Assembly: GCA_900317905.1 (NCBI GenBank)
Contig: ONIN01000004.1
Span: 1 to 64,000 of the forward strand
Length of the DNA stretch: 64,000 nt
Direction of reading: 5' to 3'
Source of the DNA: an uncultured Eubacteriales bacterium
GTDB lineage: Bacteria > Bacillota > Clostridia > Oscillospirales > Oscillospiraceae
In this document: in pieces, positions 16,582-25,083 of the stretch
Position numbering within the stretch: the stretch's first letter is position 1
Layout of the letters: every line of letters begins with the position of its first letter
Translations under genes and position numbers: made by a program
The notes under the pieces: model-generated
The model's input: the letters and a program-made list of their open reading frames with translations, nothing else
Database searches by the model: none
Told to the model about the DNA's origin: nothing

Positions 16582-17062
16582 GCGCCTGCTGCTCCGCCCC
16601 TGGGAGGAATCCGACGCCGCGGTGCTGTTTCAATATGCCAGGGACTCCCGGGTCGGCACCATGTGCGGCTGGAAGCCCCACGAATCGGAGGATGAGAGTC
16701 TGCAGGTGATCAGAAGCATCCTCACAGCGGACTACACCTACGCCGTCACGCTGGAGGGCGAGGCCATCGGCAGCGTCAGCCTCCAGCCCACCAGAAATCC
16801 GGCCTGCATCGGGCACATGGAGCTTGGCTACTGGCTGGGCGTTCCCCACTGGGGCAACGGCTATATCCCCGAGGCATCCGCCGCGCTGCTGGAGACCGGT
16901 TTCAATCTCGGTGCCAGGGAGATCTGGTGCGCCCACTATGCGGAGAACCACAACTCCCACCGGGTCATCAAAAAGCTGGGCTTCACCTACCGCTTCCGCG
17001 CCATGGAGGAAAACGGCCTAGGTGAGACGAAAGAGGTCTGGTACTATGTCAAGCTCCCGTGA
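16553..17062 (+). CDS. GNAT family N-acetyltransferase (RimJ/RimL-like)
   Basis: 169 aa. The GNAT fold is shown by TERLLLRPWEESDAA at the start, the acetyl-CoA loop region around LGYWLGVPHWGNGY, and AENHNSHRVIKKLGF near the end. It belongs to the RimJ/RimL group, which acetylates protein N-termini or small molecules; the substrate is not predictable. It overlaps the end of hflX by 29 bp, so translation is probably coupled. Confidence 0.88.
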   Translation: MKFPETIQTERLLLRPWEESDAAVLFQYARDSRVGTMCGWKPHESEDESLQVIRSILTADYTYAVTLEGEAIGSVSLQPTRNPACIGHMELGYWLGVPHWGNGYIPEASAALLETGFNLGAREIWCAHYAENHNSHRVIKKLGFTYRFRAMEENGLGETKEVWYYVKLP

Positions 17063-17080
17063 TGCCCTGACTTTCCGGGC

Positions 17081-17109
17081 TTGAAAAAGTCTGTGAAAGC
17101 CGATATAAT
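17081..17109 (+). promoter_or_regulatory. sigma-A promoter for thiI
   Basis: TTGAAA (17081-17086), 17-bp spacer, TATAAT (17104-17109); GGAGG follows before the ATG at 17139. Confidence 0.85.
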
Positions 17110-17138
17110 GTTAAAATCGACTACCTCCGGAGGAAATT

Positions 17139-18320
17139 ATGAACGATATTCTGCTGCTCAAGCCCGGCGAGCTGTTTCTCAAAGGGCTGAACAAACGTTA
17201 TTTTGAAGAAAAGCTGATGAACAACCTGCGCCGCCGCTTAAAGCACGTGGGCAAGTTTGAGGTCAGCTGCCGCCAGAGCACCTTCTATGTGGAGGCCCGG
17301 GACAAGGAATCCGATCTGGACGCTGCCCTGGACGCCGCCCGGCAGGTCTTCGGCTTCGCCAGCGTCACCCGCGCCGCCGCCTGTGAGAAGGACAAGGACG
17401 TCATCGCGCAGAAGGCCATCGAGTATCTTCGCGATGACATGCTGAGCGTCAAAAGCTTCAAGGTGGAGACCAAGCGCTCCGACAAGCGGTTCGAGCTCAC
17501 CAGCATCGAGCTGAGCCAGTATGTGGGCGGTCTGCTGGCGGAGGCCTATCCCAACGCCAAAGCCAAGATGCACGACCCGGAGGTGGTGGTGAATCTGGAG
17601 GTCCGCGAGATGGCGGCCTACGTCCACGCCAGAGCGCTCCCCGGCGCCGGCGGCATGCCCGTTGGCTCCAACGGCAGCGCCGTGACCCTGCTCTCCGGCG
17701 GCATCGACAGTCCGGTGAGCACCTATCTGATCGCCAAGCGCGGTGTGCGGCTGGTGCCGGTGCACTTCTTCTCCTTCCCCTACACCTCCGAGCTGGCAAA
17801 GGAAAAGGTCATCAGCCTCGCCAAGCTGCTGGAGCCCTACACCGGGCGCATGACGCTGCAGATCGTCCCCTTCACCCACATTCAGGAGGAGATCCGCCGC
17901 TGCTGCCCTGAGGAGTACTTCACGCTGATCATGCGCCGCTTCATGATGCGGATCGCTGAGGACATCGCCCTGCACAACGACTGCAAGGCCATCGTCACCG
18001 GAGAGAATCTCGGCCAGGTGGCCAGCCAGACCATGGAGGCCATGGCTTCCACCCAGAGCGTGCTGCACAACATCCCCGTGCTTCAGCCGCTCATCGGCAT
18101 GGACAAGCTGGACATCATCGCCCACGCACGGAAGATCGGCACCTTCGAGACGTCGATCCTCCCCTATGAGGACTGCTGCACGGTCTTCACCCCCCGCCAC
18201 CCCAAGACCCGCCCCACCGTGGCCGAGGTCGCGGAGGCCGAGAGCGCCATGGACATTGAGGGTCTCGTGAAAGAGGCCATCGAAGGAATTGAAAGGATCA
18301 AAATAGGCTATGAATGCTGA
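17139..18320 (+). CDS. thiI: tRNA 4-thiouridine synthase ThiI (no rhodanese domain)
   Basis: 393 aa: an N-terminal ferredoxin-like and THUMP region (about 1-165), then a PP-loop ATPase domain with LSGGIDSPVSTYL near residue 190 and the catalytic Cys region YEDCCTVFTPRHP near 348. It makes s4U8 in tRNA from ATP and a persulfide sulfur donor and can feed thiamine synthesis. The C-terminal rhodanese domain of E. coli ThiI is absent, as in Bacillus and most Clostridia, where a dedicated cysteine desulfurase supplies sulfur. Its last codons (TAT GAA TGC TGA) are duplicated at the start of cinA; see the insertion at 18323. Confidence 0.95.
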   Translation: MNDILLLKPGELFLKGLNKRYFEEKLMNNLRRRLKHVGKFEVSCRQSTFYVEARDKESDLDAALDAARQVFGFASVTRAAACEKDKDVIAQKAIEYLRDDMLSVKSFKVETKRSDKRFELTSIELSQYVGGLLAEAYPNAKAKMHDPEVVVNLEVREMAAYVHARALPGAGGMPVGSNGSAVTLLSGGIDSPVSTYLIAKRGVRLVPVHFFSFPYTSELAKEKVISLAKLLEPYTGRMTLQIVPFTHIQEEIRRCCPEEYFTLIMRRFMMRIAEDIALHNDCKAIVTGENLGQVASQTMEAMASTQSVLHNIPVLQPLIGMDKLDIIAHARKIGTFETSILPYEDCCTVFTPRHPKTRPTVAEVAEAESAMDIEGLVKEAIEGIERIKIGYEC

Positions 18321-18322
18321 AA

Positions 18323-18514
18323 CCCATCAACAAAACTCCAAGATCGTTTTGTTGAGTGGGAAGCACTTCGAAAGGATTTTTTGGCGCAAGTTCGACTTGC
18401 GAAAAGAAAAAATCCTATCTCCGTGAGAAGTATTTTGCACCCCGAAACGAGTTCCGGGGGCAAAATGGATTTGAATCATGCGAGCATTTAAGCGTTTGAA
18501 AGGGTTTGATTACC
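18323..18514 (+). mobile_element. structured non-coding insertion element, copy A (about 192 bp)
   Basis: Non-coding block flanked by a perfect 13-bp direct repeat, ATGAATGCTGAAA (18310-18322 and 18515-18527). It contains three hairpins. H1 is at 18323-18360 (CAACAAAAC/GTTTTGTTG). H2 is at 18373-18416 (AGGATTTTTT outer stem, CGCAAGT/ACTTGCG inner stem). H3 is at 18432-18466 (ATTTTGC/GCAAAAT enclosing CCCCG/CGGGG). A related block lies at 27878-28064 in the same orientation. Joining the two repeats would restore a thiI/cinA overlap, which suggests insertion with target duplication. No protein or classic terminal inverted repeat is seen. I do not recognise the family. Confidence 0.65.
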
Positions 18515-19774
18515 ATGAATGCTGAAATCATCTCCGTCGGAACCGAGCTGCTGCTGGGTGAGACCATCAACACCGACGCCGCCGACGTGGCCAGAGTGCT
18601 CTCCGAGTACGGCATCAACGTCTTCTGGCAGACCGTGGTGGGCGACAATCGGCCGAGGCTGGAGCACGCCGTCCGCGTGGCCAAGGAGCGCAGCGACATC
18701 ATCATCACCACCGGCGGCCTGGGCCCCACCTGCGACGATCTGACCAAAGAGGTCGTGGCGGCGGCCTTTGGCAAACAGCTCGTCCTCTTCCCCGAGGAGG
18801 AGGCCAGACTCCGGGAGCTCTACCGCCAGCGGAACACCTACATGACCGAGAACCACCTGCAGCAGGTCTATCTGCCCGAGGGCTGTGAGGTGCTGGTGAA
18901 CGACTGGGGCACCGCCCCCGGCTGCGCCTTTGAGGCCGAGGACACCCTGGTGATCATGCTGCCCGGCCCACCGCTGGAGTGCGGTCCCATGGTGGAGCAC
19001 CGGGTGCGGCCGCTGCTGGCAAAACGCAGCGACAGCCTGATCCTCTCCCACAGCGTGCGGATCTTCGGCATCGGCGAAGGCACCATGGAGTTCCGGCTCA
19101 GGGATCTGATGAACTCCATGACCAACCCCACCCTGGCGCCCTACGCCAAGGAGGGCGAGACCCTGGTGCGCATCACCGCCAAGGCCAAAACCGAAGCCGA
19201 GGCCGAGGCCATGATCGCCCCCTGGATCGAGCGGGTGCGGCAGGAGCTGGGCGAGTTTGCCTACACCGTGGACGCCGAGAACATCCAGAGCTACGCCACC
19301 CGCCGGCTCATCGAGAGCGGCAAGACCATCGCCGTGGCCGAGAGCTGCACCGGCGGTCTGGTGGGCGATCTGATCACCAACACCCCCGGCGCGTCGGAGG
19401 TCTTCCTCGGCGGTCTGATCGTCTACACCGACGAGATGAAAAAGCGCCTTTTGGGTGTGGATGAGGACGTCCTCGACGAGTACGGTGCCGTCAGCCGCGA
19501 GGTGGCCATCCAGATGGCGGAGAAGGCCAGAGAGAAGGTCGGCACCGATCTGGCGCTGAGTCTCACCGGTCTCGCCGGCCCCGGAGACGACGGCGTTCAC
19601 ACCGTAGGCACCGTTTTCGTGGCCCTGGCTGCCCCGGAGCAGACCTATGTCCGCAGACTCTATAAAGACAAGTGGGGCCGCGAGCGGATCAAGCACGCCG
19701 CCGCCAACCATGCCTTCGACATGCTCCGCCGGTACCTGGACGGTCTCCCGGTGGAATATGAGGAAAACTGCTGA
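18515..19774 (+). CDS. cinA: competence/damage-inducible protein CinA
   Basis: 419 aa from the ATG at 18515; an in-frame TTG at 18506 is possible but less well placed. The N-terminal MoaB-like domain has GTELLLGETINTDAADVARVL and TGGLGPTCDDLTKE; the C-terminal nicotinamide-nucleotide amidohydrolase domain has AVAESCTGGLVGDLITN and SLTGLAGPGDDG. CinA hydrolyses ADP-ribose and/or deamidates NMN in pyridine-nucleotide salvage and is part of the competence regulon in several Firmicutes. Confidence 0.95.
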   Translation: MNAEIISVGTELLLGETINTDAADVARVLSEYGINVFWQTVVGDNRPRLEHAVRVAKERSDIIITTGGLGPTCDDLTKEVVAAAFGKQLVLFPEEEARLRELYRQRNTYMTENHLQQVYLPEGCEVLVNDWGTAPGCAFEAEDTLVIMLPGPPLECGPMVEHRVRPLLAKRSDSLILSHSVRIFGIGEGTMEFRLRDLMNSMTNPTLAPYAKEGETLVRITAKAKTEAEAEAMIAPWIERVRQELGEFAYTVDAENIQSYATRRLIESGKTIAVAESCTGGLVGDLITNTPGASEVFLGGLIVYTDEMKKRLLGVDEDVLDEYGAVSREVAIQMAEKAREKVGTDLALSLTGLAGPGDDGVHTVGTVFVALAAPEQTYVRRLYKDKWGRERIKHAAANHAFDMLRRYLDGLPVEYEENC

Positions 19775-19780
19775 ATTTCC

Positions 19781-19815
19781 AAATGCCCCGCTGCTGCCGC
19801 AGCGGGGCATTTTTC
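19781..19815. terminator. bidirectional terminator, cinA / spoIIP
   Basis: AATGCCCCGCTG and CAGCGGGGCATT around a short loop; T run on the right, A-rich on the left. Confidence 0.85.
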
Positions 19816-20821
19816 ATTCTGATCGTAAGGCCGCCAATGCCGGGCCGGCGGCGCTTCCGAAGAGCTGCGCCGCGCGAATGGCCTCCTGAAGGGTGTTGCC
19901 GCTGCTGCCGACCTCGATCAAAAGCATGCCGGGACTCAGGTGCTGGTTGTATCTCTGATTCACCAATGTGATCGGCCGCATCAGCGTCGGGTGCAGAGCG
20001 TCCACCGCGTCCTGGAGGTACACCGCCAAATGCAGATTCCGCAGCCAGTCCGGGTGCTCCAATCCGCTGCCGTCGGTGCCCATCACAAACATCACCTGAG
20101 CCGCAGCGGCGCCGTCCGGCAGCTCCGCTACGGTCTTGTAGACCACGGAATCAGAACAGAGGGCGTCCCGGTGCAGGTCGATGACCACGGCGATCTCCGG
20201 GTGCTCTGCCAGAGCTGCCTCCACCGCCGCGCCGCTGCGGGTATAGGAGCCGGCGTAGCTGGGGTAATCATAGACCGTTCGGTCGTGGAGCACCGTCAGC
20301 CCCGCCTCCTCCAGGGTCTTGGCCAGCACGTCCCCCACCCGGATGATGTTATGGTTTGCGTCCTCGGTGCGCATGGTGTCGCTGGCCTCATAGCGATCGC
20401 TGTCTGTAGGGGTATAGGCCTCGCTGGTGTGGGTGTGAAGGATCAGCACCTGCACGCCCTCCGAAGGCAGGCGCAGTCCCGGTCCTTCCGCCAGCAGGTC
20501 GGAAAGGACCGGACTGTAATTCGTCTCGTTTTTCATGGTCAGGCCGCCGGGGAAGCTGGCCGGCAGGATCGGCAGTCCCTCCGGGGTTCGATCCGGGGAG
20601 GCGGAATCGATGGTCGGCTCCGGCTGGGGCTCCGGCGTCGGCGTCGCAGAGACTGCCTGCACCTGCGGCTGCGGCACCGCGCCCAACTCCAGACGCACCG
20701 CCGTCTCCAGGATCTGCTCCGGGCTCACCGTCCGCAGCAGCCCCGCCGGGAGGGCGCGCGCCAGCAGACACAGCCCCATGGCCGCTGCCGCCAAACTCAG
20801 GATTCCACCGCTGCGTCTCAA
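19814..20821 (-). CDS. spoIIP: stage II sporulation protein P
   Basis: 335 aa. N-terminal membrane segment, a Pro/Thr/Glu-rich linker (about 58-75), then the SpoIIP amidase/endopeptidase domain with VLILHTHTSEAYTP, VVIDLHRDAL and LLIEVGSSGNT. SpoIIP cuts peptidoglycan with SpoIID to drive forespore engulfment. The start is a TTG (20819-20821) behind GGGAGG; an in-frame stop lies just upstream, so no longer start is possible. It is the clearest sporulation marker in the window. A sigma-E promoter would be expected but I could not pick one confidently. Confidence 0.92.
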   Translation of the reverse strand: MRRSGGILSLAAAAMGLCLLARALPAGLLRTVSPEQILETAVRLELGAVPQPQVQAVSATPTPEPQPEPTIDSASPDRTPEGLPILPASFPGGLTMKNETNYSPVLSDLLAEGPGLRLPSEGVQVLILHTHTSEAYTPTDSDRYEASDTMRTEDANHNIIRVGDVLAKTLEEAGLTVLHDRTVYDYPSYAGSYTRSGAAVEAALAEHPEIAVVIDLHRDALCSDSVVYKTVAELPDGAAAAQVMFVMGTDGSGLEHPDWLRNLHLAVYLQDAVDALHPTLMRPITLVNQRYNQHLSPGMLLIEVGSSGNTLQEAIRAAQLFGSAAGPALAALRSE

Positions 20822-21354
20822 GTCCCAAGCGCCTCCCTTCCTCCCGACAGTCTATGGTGATTCCGAATCGGATAGAACCGCCGCGGCCGGTGGCGACCCG
20901 GTGGCGGGAAACGGAGGAAAAGGCTTGATTTTCCATAGTCAAGTGGGGTGAAGGGCTGATTTTTCAATGAAAACTACGGGAAAATGATTTACATAATTCC
21001 AAAAAAGGGCGAAGGAATAACCCAAATTGTTGACATAATGTTGATTTGCAGGATTTTTTTCAAGGCAAATGTAAACATTTTTCGGTCTCATCGACCGGAT
21101 TCCCCTTTTTTCATCAACCTGCACAAACACAAGATATAGTGTTTTTTTATTGTGAACAAACCGATATATTGTAAAATTTTTTGAAACTTTTTGTTTTTTT
21201 GTTCGATTTGTTAGTTTGAAGTCGAGCCATTTGTGCAAAATGCCGGTTGAAACTGTGCAGGAAATTGAATATAATAAATGCATCGGATGCATCGGAATTG
21301 TATATTACGTTCCGATCTGTTTTATTCAATGCTTAACGAAAGGGGGCGATTCCG
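20822..21354. other. 533-bp intergenic region between divergent spoIIP and SleB-like gene
   Basis: GC-rich near spoIIP, then strongly AT-rich from about 20940. Short open frames here lack ribosome sites and recognisable protein sequence, so I call no gene. The only firm signal is the promoter at 21247-21275. A TTGACA at 21030 has no matching -10 box. The rest shows nothing I can name. Confidence 0.6.
21247..21275 (+). promoter_or_regulatory. sigma-A promoter for the SleB-like hydrolase
   Basis: TTGAAA (21247-21252), 17-bp spacer, TATAAT (21270-21275), about 80 bp before the ATG. Confidence 0.82.
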
Positions 21355-22419
21355 ATGGGCCCGACAAAAACGCGATCCAACCTCGCGGTCGCGCTGGTTG
21401 TGGTGCTGCTGTGCAGCCTTCTGATCGGCATGGGTATGCTGATGGGATCCAACGATGTTTTCGCGTTGGAGCCGGAAGCTTCTCCGGAAGTGAAATCGGA
21501 TGCGACACCTCCTGTTTCCACTCCGGCACCCTCGGAGCCTCCCGCTCCCGCGGATGAGGCCCTGCAGCTGACTGAACAGGACGAGCGCGTCGCGACGCGG
21601 CAGGCGCTGCGGAGTCTCCAGCCTGTCACCCGCACCGTTGCGGTGGGCATGGATGTGGAGGCTGCTGCCCAGACCATGCAGTGCACCTTCGTTCCCGTTT
21701 ATGTGGACGGCGTGTTCGGCGGTTACAGTTATGTCGTGAACGGCAAAGCGTATCTCGCGCTTTCTGATTATTGCACCATGCTGGGTTATGACTTCGCGGA
21801 CGGCGAGGTCGACGGCGCCAACGTCACCTGTGAGGCGGCAGAGATGCCCGTCGAAGCCACGGTGGGCGCTTCCAGCTTCATGGCAAACGGCCGTTACATC
21901 AATGCGCCCGGCAACATCCTGGCGCTGGACGGGAAGCTCGTGGTTCCCTTCCCTGCTCTGGAAGATATTTTCGGTGCAAAGCTCAATTATGACCAGGCGC
22001 TCGCCTCGGTCGCAGTCGATACTTCCACCAAAGAGCTGATCGAGGACGGCGAGAGCTTCTACGCCAAGCAGGATCTCTACTGGCTCAGCCGCATTATCTA
22101 TGCGGAGGCCAACGGCCAGCCCTTTGACGGTATGATCGGCGTGGGCAACGTGGTGCTCAACCGCGTGGCTGCTCCGCAGTTTGCCAACACCATCTACGAC
22201 GTCATCTTCGAAGCCGGCCAGTTCACCCCGGTCTATGACGGTTCGATCTACAACACGCCCAGTGAAGAGGCCATCCGCGCTGCGGAGATGGCTCTGGACG
22301 GCGTGAGCACTGTGGGCAGCGCCCTGTACTTCGTGAACCCCAATGCCTGTGACGGCAGCTGGTTCGCTTACTCGCTGACCTACGTTACCACCATCGGCGG
22401 TCACGTCTTCTACGCCTGA
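21355..22419 (+). CDS. exported cell-wall hydrolase, SleB/CwlJ family
   Basis: 354 aa. N-terminal signal/anchor (about 8-35), a low-complexity Pro/Ser/Glu linker, a copper-amine-oxidase-N-like strand domain (VPVYVDGVFGGYSYVVNG, about 117-220), and a C-terminal Hydrolase_2 domain (about 235-354) with WLSRIIYAEANGQPF, IGVGNVVLNRV and ALYFVNPNA. The Glu in YAEA is the presumed catalytic residue. SleB-type enzymes are lytic transglycosylases acting in germination or vegetative wall turnover; a sigma-A-like promoter suggests vegetative expression here, which is inference. Confidence 0.88.
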   Translation: MGPTKTRSNLAVALVVVLLCSLLIGMGMLMGSNDVFALEPEASPEVKSDATPPVSTPAPSEPPAPADEALQLTEQDERVATRQALRSLQPVTRTVAVGMDVEAAAQTMQCTFVPVYVDGVFGGYSYVVNGKAYLALSDYCTMLGYDFADGEVDGANVTCEAAEMPVEATVGASSFMANGRYINAPGNILALDGKLVVPFPALEDIFGAKLNYDQALASVAVDTSTKELIEDGESFYAKQDLYWLSRIIYAEANGQPFDGMIGVGNVVLNRVAAPQFANTIYDVIFEAGQFTPVYDGSIYNTPSEEAIRAAEMALDGVSTVGSALYFVNPNACDGSWFAYSLTYVTTIGGHVFYA

Positions 22420-22447
22420 CCCCGGTTGGATCGCTGAAACAAAATCA

Positions 22448-22478
22448 GGCGTGCTGCCAAACGCAGCACGCCGTTTTA
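22448..22478 (+). terminator. terminator after SleB-like gene
   Basis: GGCGTGCTGC, CAAAC loop, GCAGCACGCC, short T stretch. Confidence 0.7.
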
Positions 22479-22494
22479 CTGTATGGAGGAAGCT

Positions 22495-23193
22495 ATGGAA
22501 GAGATCCTGCGGAAAGGGCTCAACGCGCTGGGGCTGACCGTTACAGAAAAACAGCTGAAGGACTTTCGCAGCTACTATACCATTCTGGAGGAGCGCAGCA
22601 AGGTCATGAACCTGACCGCCATACACGGAGAGGCGGACACCGCGAGGCTGCACTTTCTCGACTGCGCGGGGCTGCTCACTATGGAGGACTTTCACGGAAA
22701 ATCGGTGATCGACGTGGGCACCGGGGCAGGCTTCCCCGGGCTGCCGCTGCGAATCCTGGAGCCCGGGATGGAGCTGACGCTGCTGGACAGTCTGGCCAAG
22801 CGGGTGGACTTCCTCTCCGAGGTCTGTGATGCACTTTCCTTCAACGACGTCACCTGCCTCCACGCCAGAGCGGAGGAGGCTTCTGATCTGCGGGAGCAGT
22901 TCGACATCGCCCTGTCCAGAGCGGTGGCGCGGCTGGATCTGCTCAGTGAACTCTGCCTGCCGCTGGTGAAGGTGGGCGGCGTGTTCCTGGCCATGAAGGG
23001 CCCCGGCTGCGGCGAAGAGCTGGAGGAAGCCCGCCGCGCCATCGAGATCCTGGGCGGCGAGCCGGAGGTGCTGACCTATGCCATCCCCGGCACCGATCTC
23101 AGCCACTGCGTGGTGCGGATCCGGAAGGTGAAAGCCACCCCGGAAAAATATCCCCGCCGCTGGGCGAAGATGCAGAAAACCCCCATTCGATAA
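22495..23193 (+). CDS. rsmG: 16S rRNA (guanine-527-N7)-methyltransferase
   Basis: 232 aa SAM-dependent Rossmann methyltransferase with the RsmG signature VIDVGTGAGFPGLPL and the second motif FDIALSRAVARLDLL. It methylates G527 in the 530 loop of 16S rRNA; loss gives low-level streptomycin resistance in several bacteria. The ATG at 22495 is preferred because GGAGG lies just before it; the in-frame ATG at 22483 lies upstream of that site. Confidence 0.95.
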   Translation: MEEILRKGLNALGLTVTEKQLKDFRSYYTILEERSKVMNLTAIHGEADTARLHFLDCAGLLTMEDFHGKSVIDVGTGAGFPGLPLRILEPGMELTLLDSLAKRVDFLSEVCDALSFNDVTCLHARAEEASDLREQFDIALSRAVARLDLLSELCLPLVKVGGVFLAMKGPGCGEELEEARRAIEILGGEPEVLTYAIPGTDLSHCVVRIRKVKATPEKYPRRWAKMQKTPIR

Positions 23194-23226
23194 AAAAACC
23201 CCGTGCCGGTTGGCACGGGGTTTTTG
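23194..23226. terminator. bidirectional terminator, rsmG / pseudokinase-lectin gene
   Basis: AAAACCCCGTGCC, GGTT loop, GGCACGGGGTTTTT. Confidence 0.92.
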
Positions 23227-23232
23227 TTTGGT

Positions 23233-24930
23233 TTAGGAATCGTATTCGATGACGTAGGCCAGCACACCGCTGTAGAAGCGGGGATAGCTGCCGGCGGGAT
23301 CGCCGATGCAGTCGTTGTAGAGCCAGGTGCCCTGCTGGTTGGCGAGCAGGACGTAATCCTCCGCCATGCCGGCGTAGCTGTCGTGGACAGAGGGCTCGCC
23401 GGCTGCCCAGCTGATGTAACCGTTGTCGGTGCTCTTGACCCAACTCAACTCGCCAGTGCTGGTGCGGCTCAGGCCGATCCAGACGTATCTGGCGCCCTGG
23501 CTTGCCGCCAGCTCGGTGATCTTCATGAGTTCCTCACCGGACTCGATGACGGCCAGATAGCCGCCCTTGGCCTCGGCCTCCTTTTTGGCGTTCTCCCAGG
23601 AGGCGTTGGAGAGAACCACCTCATACCGGTGGGGTGCAGGCGTCGGCGTCGCGGTGGGCGTGGGCTCCTCAGTCTCAACAGGCGCAGCGCTCTCCTCAGG
23701 GGCAGCGCTGGCGTCCGGCGCCGCAGAAGCAAGCAGCTCCTCAGAGCCGCCGGGCTGCTGGGCTACCACTTCCTGCCGATGCTGGCCGATGGTGCCGATG
23801 CTGTGGATGATCAGCGCGCCCAGCACGATGGCCACGATGCACAGCAGGGCCACGATCCAGCCGGAGCGTCCTTTTTTATCGTCGTCCTTGTTGTGGCCGA
23901 ACCAGTCCATCTCATCCAGCTGTTGGGAGATGCGCTCCTCCTCGGCCTTGTGCAGCTCGGAGCGATCGACCGCTGCGGTCTCCTTCTCCGTGGCTTCCTC
24001 CGAATCCGGGTCTGCCATGCGGGCAGCCACAGACGCGGAGATGGCCTCCACCAGCGCGGGATCCAGGCCGGCCTTCTTGCCGGCCTTCTGTACCTCGGAA
24101 TCATCCTCAGAAACCGGCTCCGCAGATTCCTCCGCAGAGATCTCAGTCTCCTGGGCTTCCTCGGGCAGAAGCTCGGTTTCGACTTCCGCTGCGGCGCGCT
24201 CCAGACGTTCCGCCTCCTCCGCAGCCAGACGCTCGGCCTCGAGGCGTTCCGCCTCCTCCGCCGCGGCGCGTTCGGCCGCCAGACGGTCAGCCTCTTCCCT
24301 GGCAGCCTTCTCGTTGAGGATGCCCAGGAGCATCTGCTCCACCTCCGTCAGTTCCTGACGGGGCTTTTCGAACATCTCACGGGCCGCCGGAATGTTGGAA
24401 TGGAGTCCCTCCCGATAGCTGGCCAATGCCGCACCCAGGGCGGCGGGGGTTTCGTACCGGTCATCGGCACGGAACTGGATCGCCCGCTCAATGATGCGGG
24501 CCAGGTGCTTGCCGGCGGTTTTGGGCATCTCCGGCAGCTCGCCGTTCATGCGGCGGCGCAGCGCCTCGTCCCGGTCGGCCGCGGTGGCTTCCGCCGGGCA
24601 GAAGGGCATCTGCCCTCCGGTGACGCCGGCATACAGCAGCATACCCACCGAGTAGACGTCGGCAGCCGAGGTGCGTGTACCGTTCCAGAACACCTCCGGA
24701 GCCATGTATTCCAGCTCCGCCGGAGTCCAGTCGCCGGTGGTCTCCCGATTGGCGGGGGCGCCCAGGGTGACGCTGTCCGGGCCGTCATAGAGAATATTCT
24801 CCGGCCGGACGCCGCCGTGGTAGGTGCCATATTCGGTCAGCTGCGCACACAGCGCCGATGCCAGCGCTGCCAAGGTGTCGCGATCCAGCCCATAGAGCTG
24901 CTGGCCGAGAACACTTGCGTTTTCTTCCAT
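23233..24930 (-). CDS. pseudokinase - coiled coil - membrane - C-type lectin protein (565 aa)
   Basis: N-terminal part (about 10-170) matches only the C-lobe of a Ser/Thr kinase: YHGGVRPENIL (37-47) where active kinases have HRDLKPENIL, then YMAPEVFWNGTRTSAADVYS and a GMLLYAGVTGGQMPF helix. The catalytic Asp is Gly40, no DFG is visible and the ATP-binding N-lobe is absent, so it cannot phosphorylate by the usual mechanism. A highly charged Ala/Glu/Arg coiled coil (about 203-255), one membrane helix (about 355-378), a Pro/Thr/Glu linker and an external C-type-lectin-like domain (about 433-565; WIGLSRTSTGELSW, WAAGEP, EDYVLL) follow. The start is an ATG after GGAAAGGAA; an in-frame TTG 24 bp upstream is less likely. 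Probably a sensor or scaffold; ligand unknown. Confidence 0.8.
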   Translation of the reverse strand: MEENASVLGQQLYGLDRDTLAALASALCAQLTEYGTYHGGVRPENILYDGPDSVTLGAPANRETTGDWTPAELEYMAPEVFWNGTRTSAADVYSVGMLLYAGVTGGQMPFCPAEATAADRDEALRRRMNGELPEMPKTAGKHLARIIERAIQFRADDRYETPAALGAALASYREGLHSNIPAAREMFEKPRQELTEVEQMLLGILNEKAAREEADRLAAERAAAEEAERLEAERLAAEEAERLERAAAEVETELLPEEAQETEISAEESAEPVSEDDSEVQKAGKKAGLDPALVEAISASVAARMADPDSEEATEKETAAVDRSELHKAEEERISQQLDEMDWFGHNKDDDKKGRSGWIVALLCIVAIVLGALIIHSIGTIGQHRQEVVAQQPGGSEELLASAAPDASAAPEESAAPVETEEPTPTATPTPAPHRYEVVLSNASWENAKKEAEAKGGYLAVIESGEELMKITELAASQGARYVWIGLSRTSTGELSWVKSTDNGYISWAAGEPSVHDSYAGMAEDYVLLANQQGTWLYNDCIGDPAGSYPRFYSGVLAYVIEYDS

Positions 24931-25083
24931 ACTGCGTTCCTTTCCGTGATTCAACTTTTCTCACACTCTTTGTGGAAAAGAGTTACAGCTTTCTATCAAT
25001 TCATTTCATTCTACCATAGATATTGCTGTAAGTCAATTTACTTTTTTCACGGATTTTTTTATTTTTTCGAAAAGTTCTGCGGC

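Noticed and set aside
20939..21292. 117-aa minus-strand frame in the spoIIP-SleB gap
   Set aside because: AT-rich, no ribosome site, no recognisable sequence, and it covers the clear plus-strand promoter at 21247.
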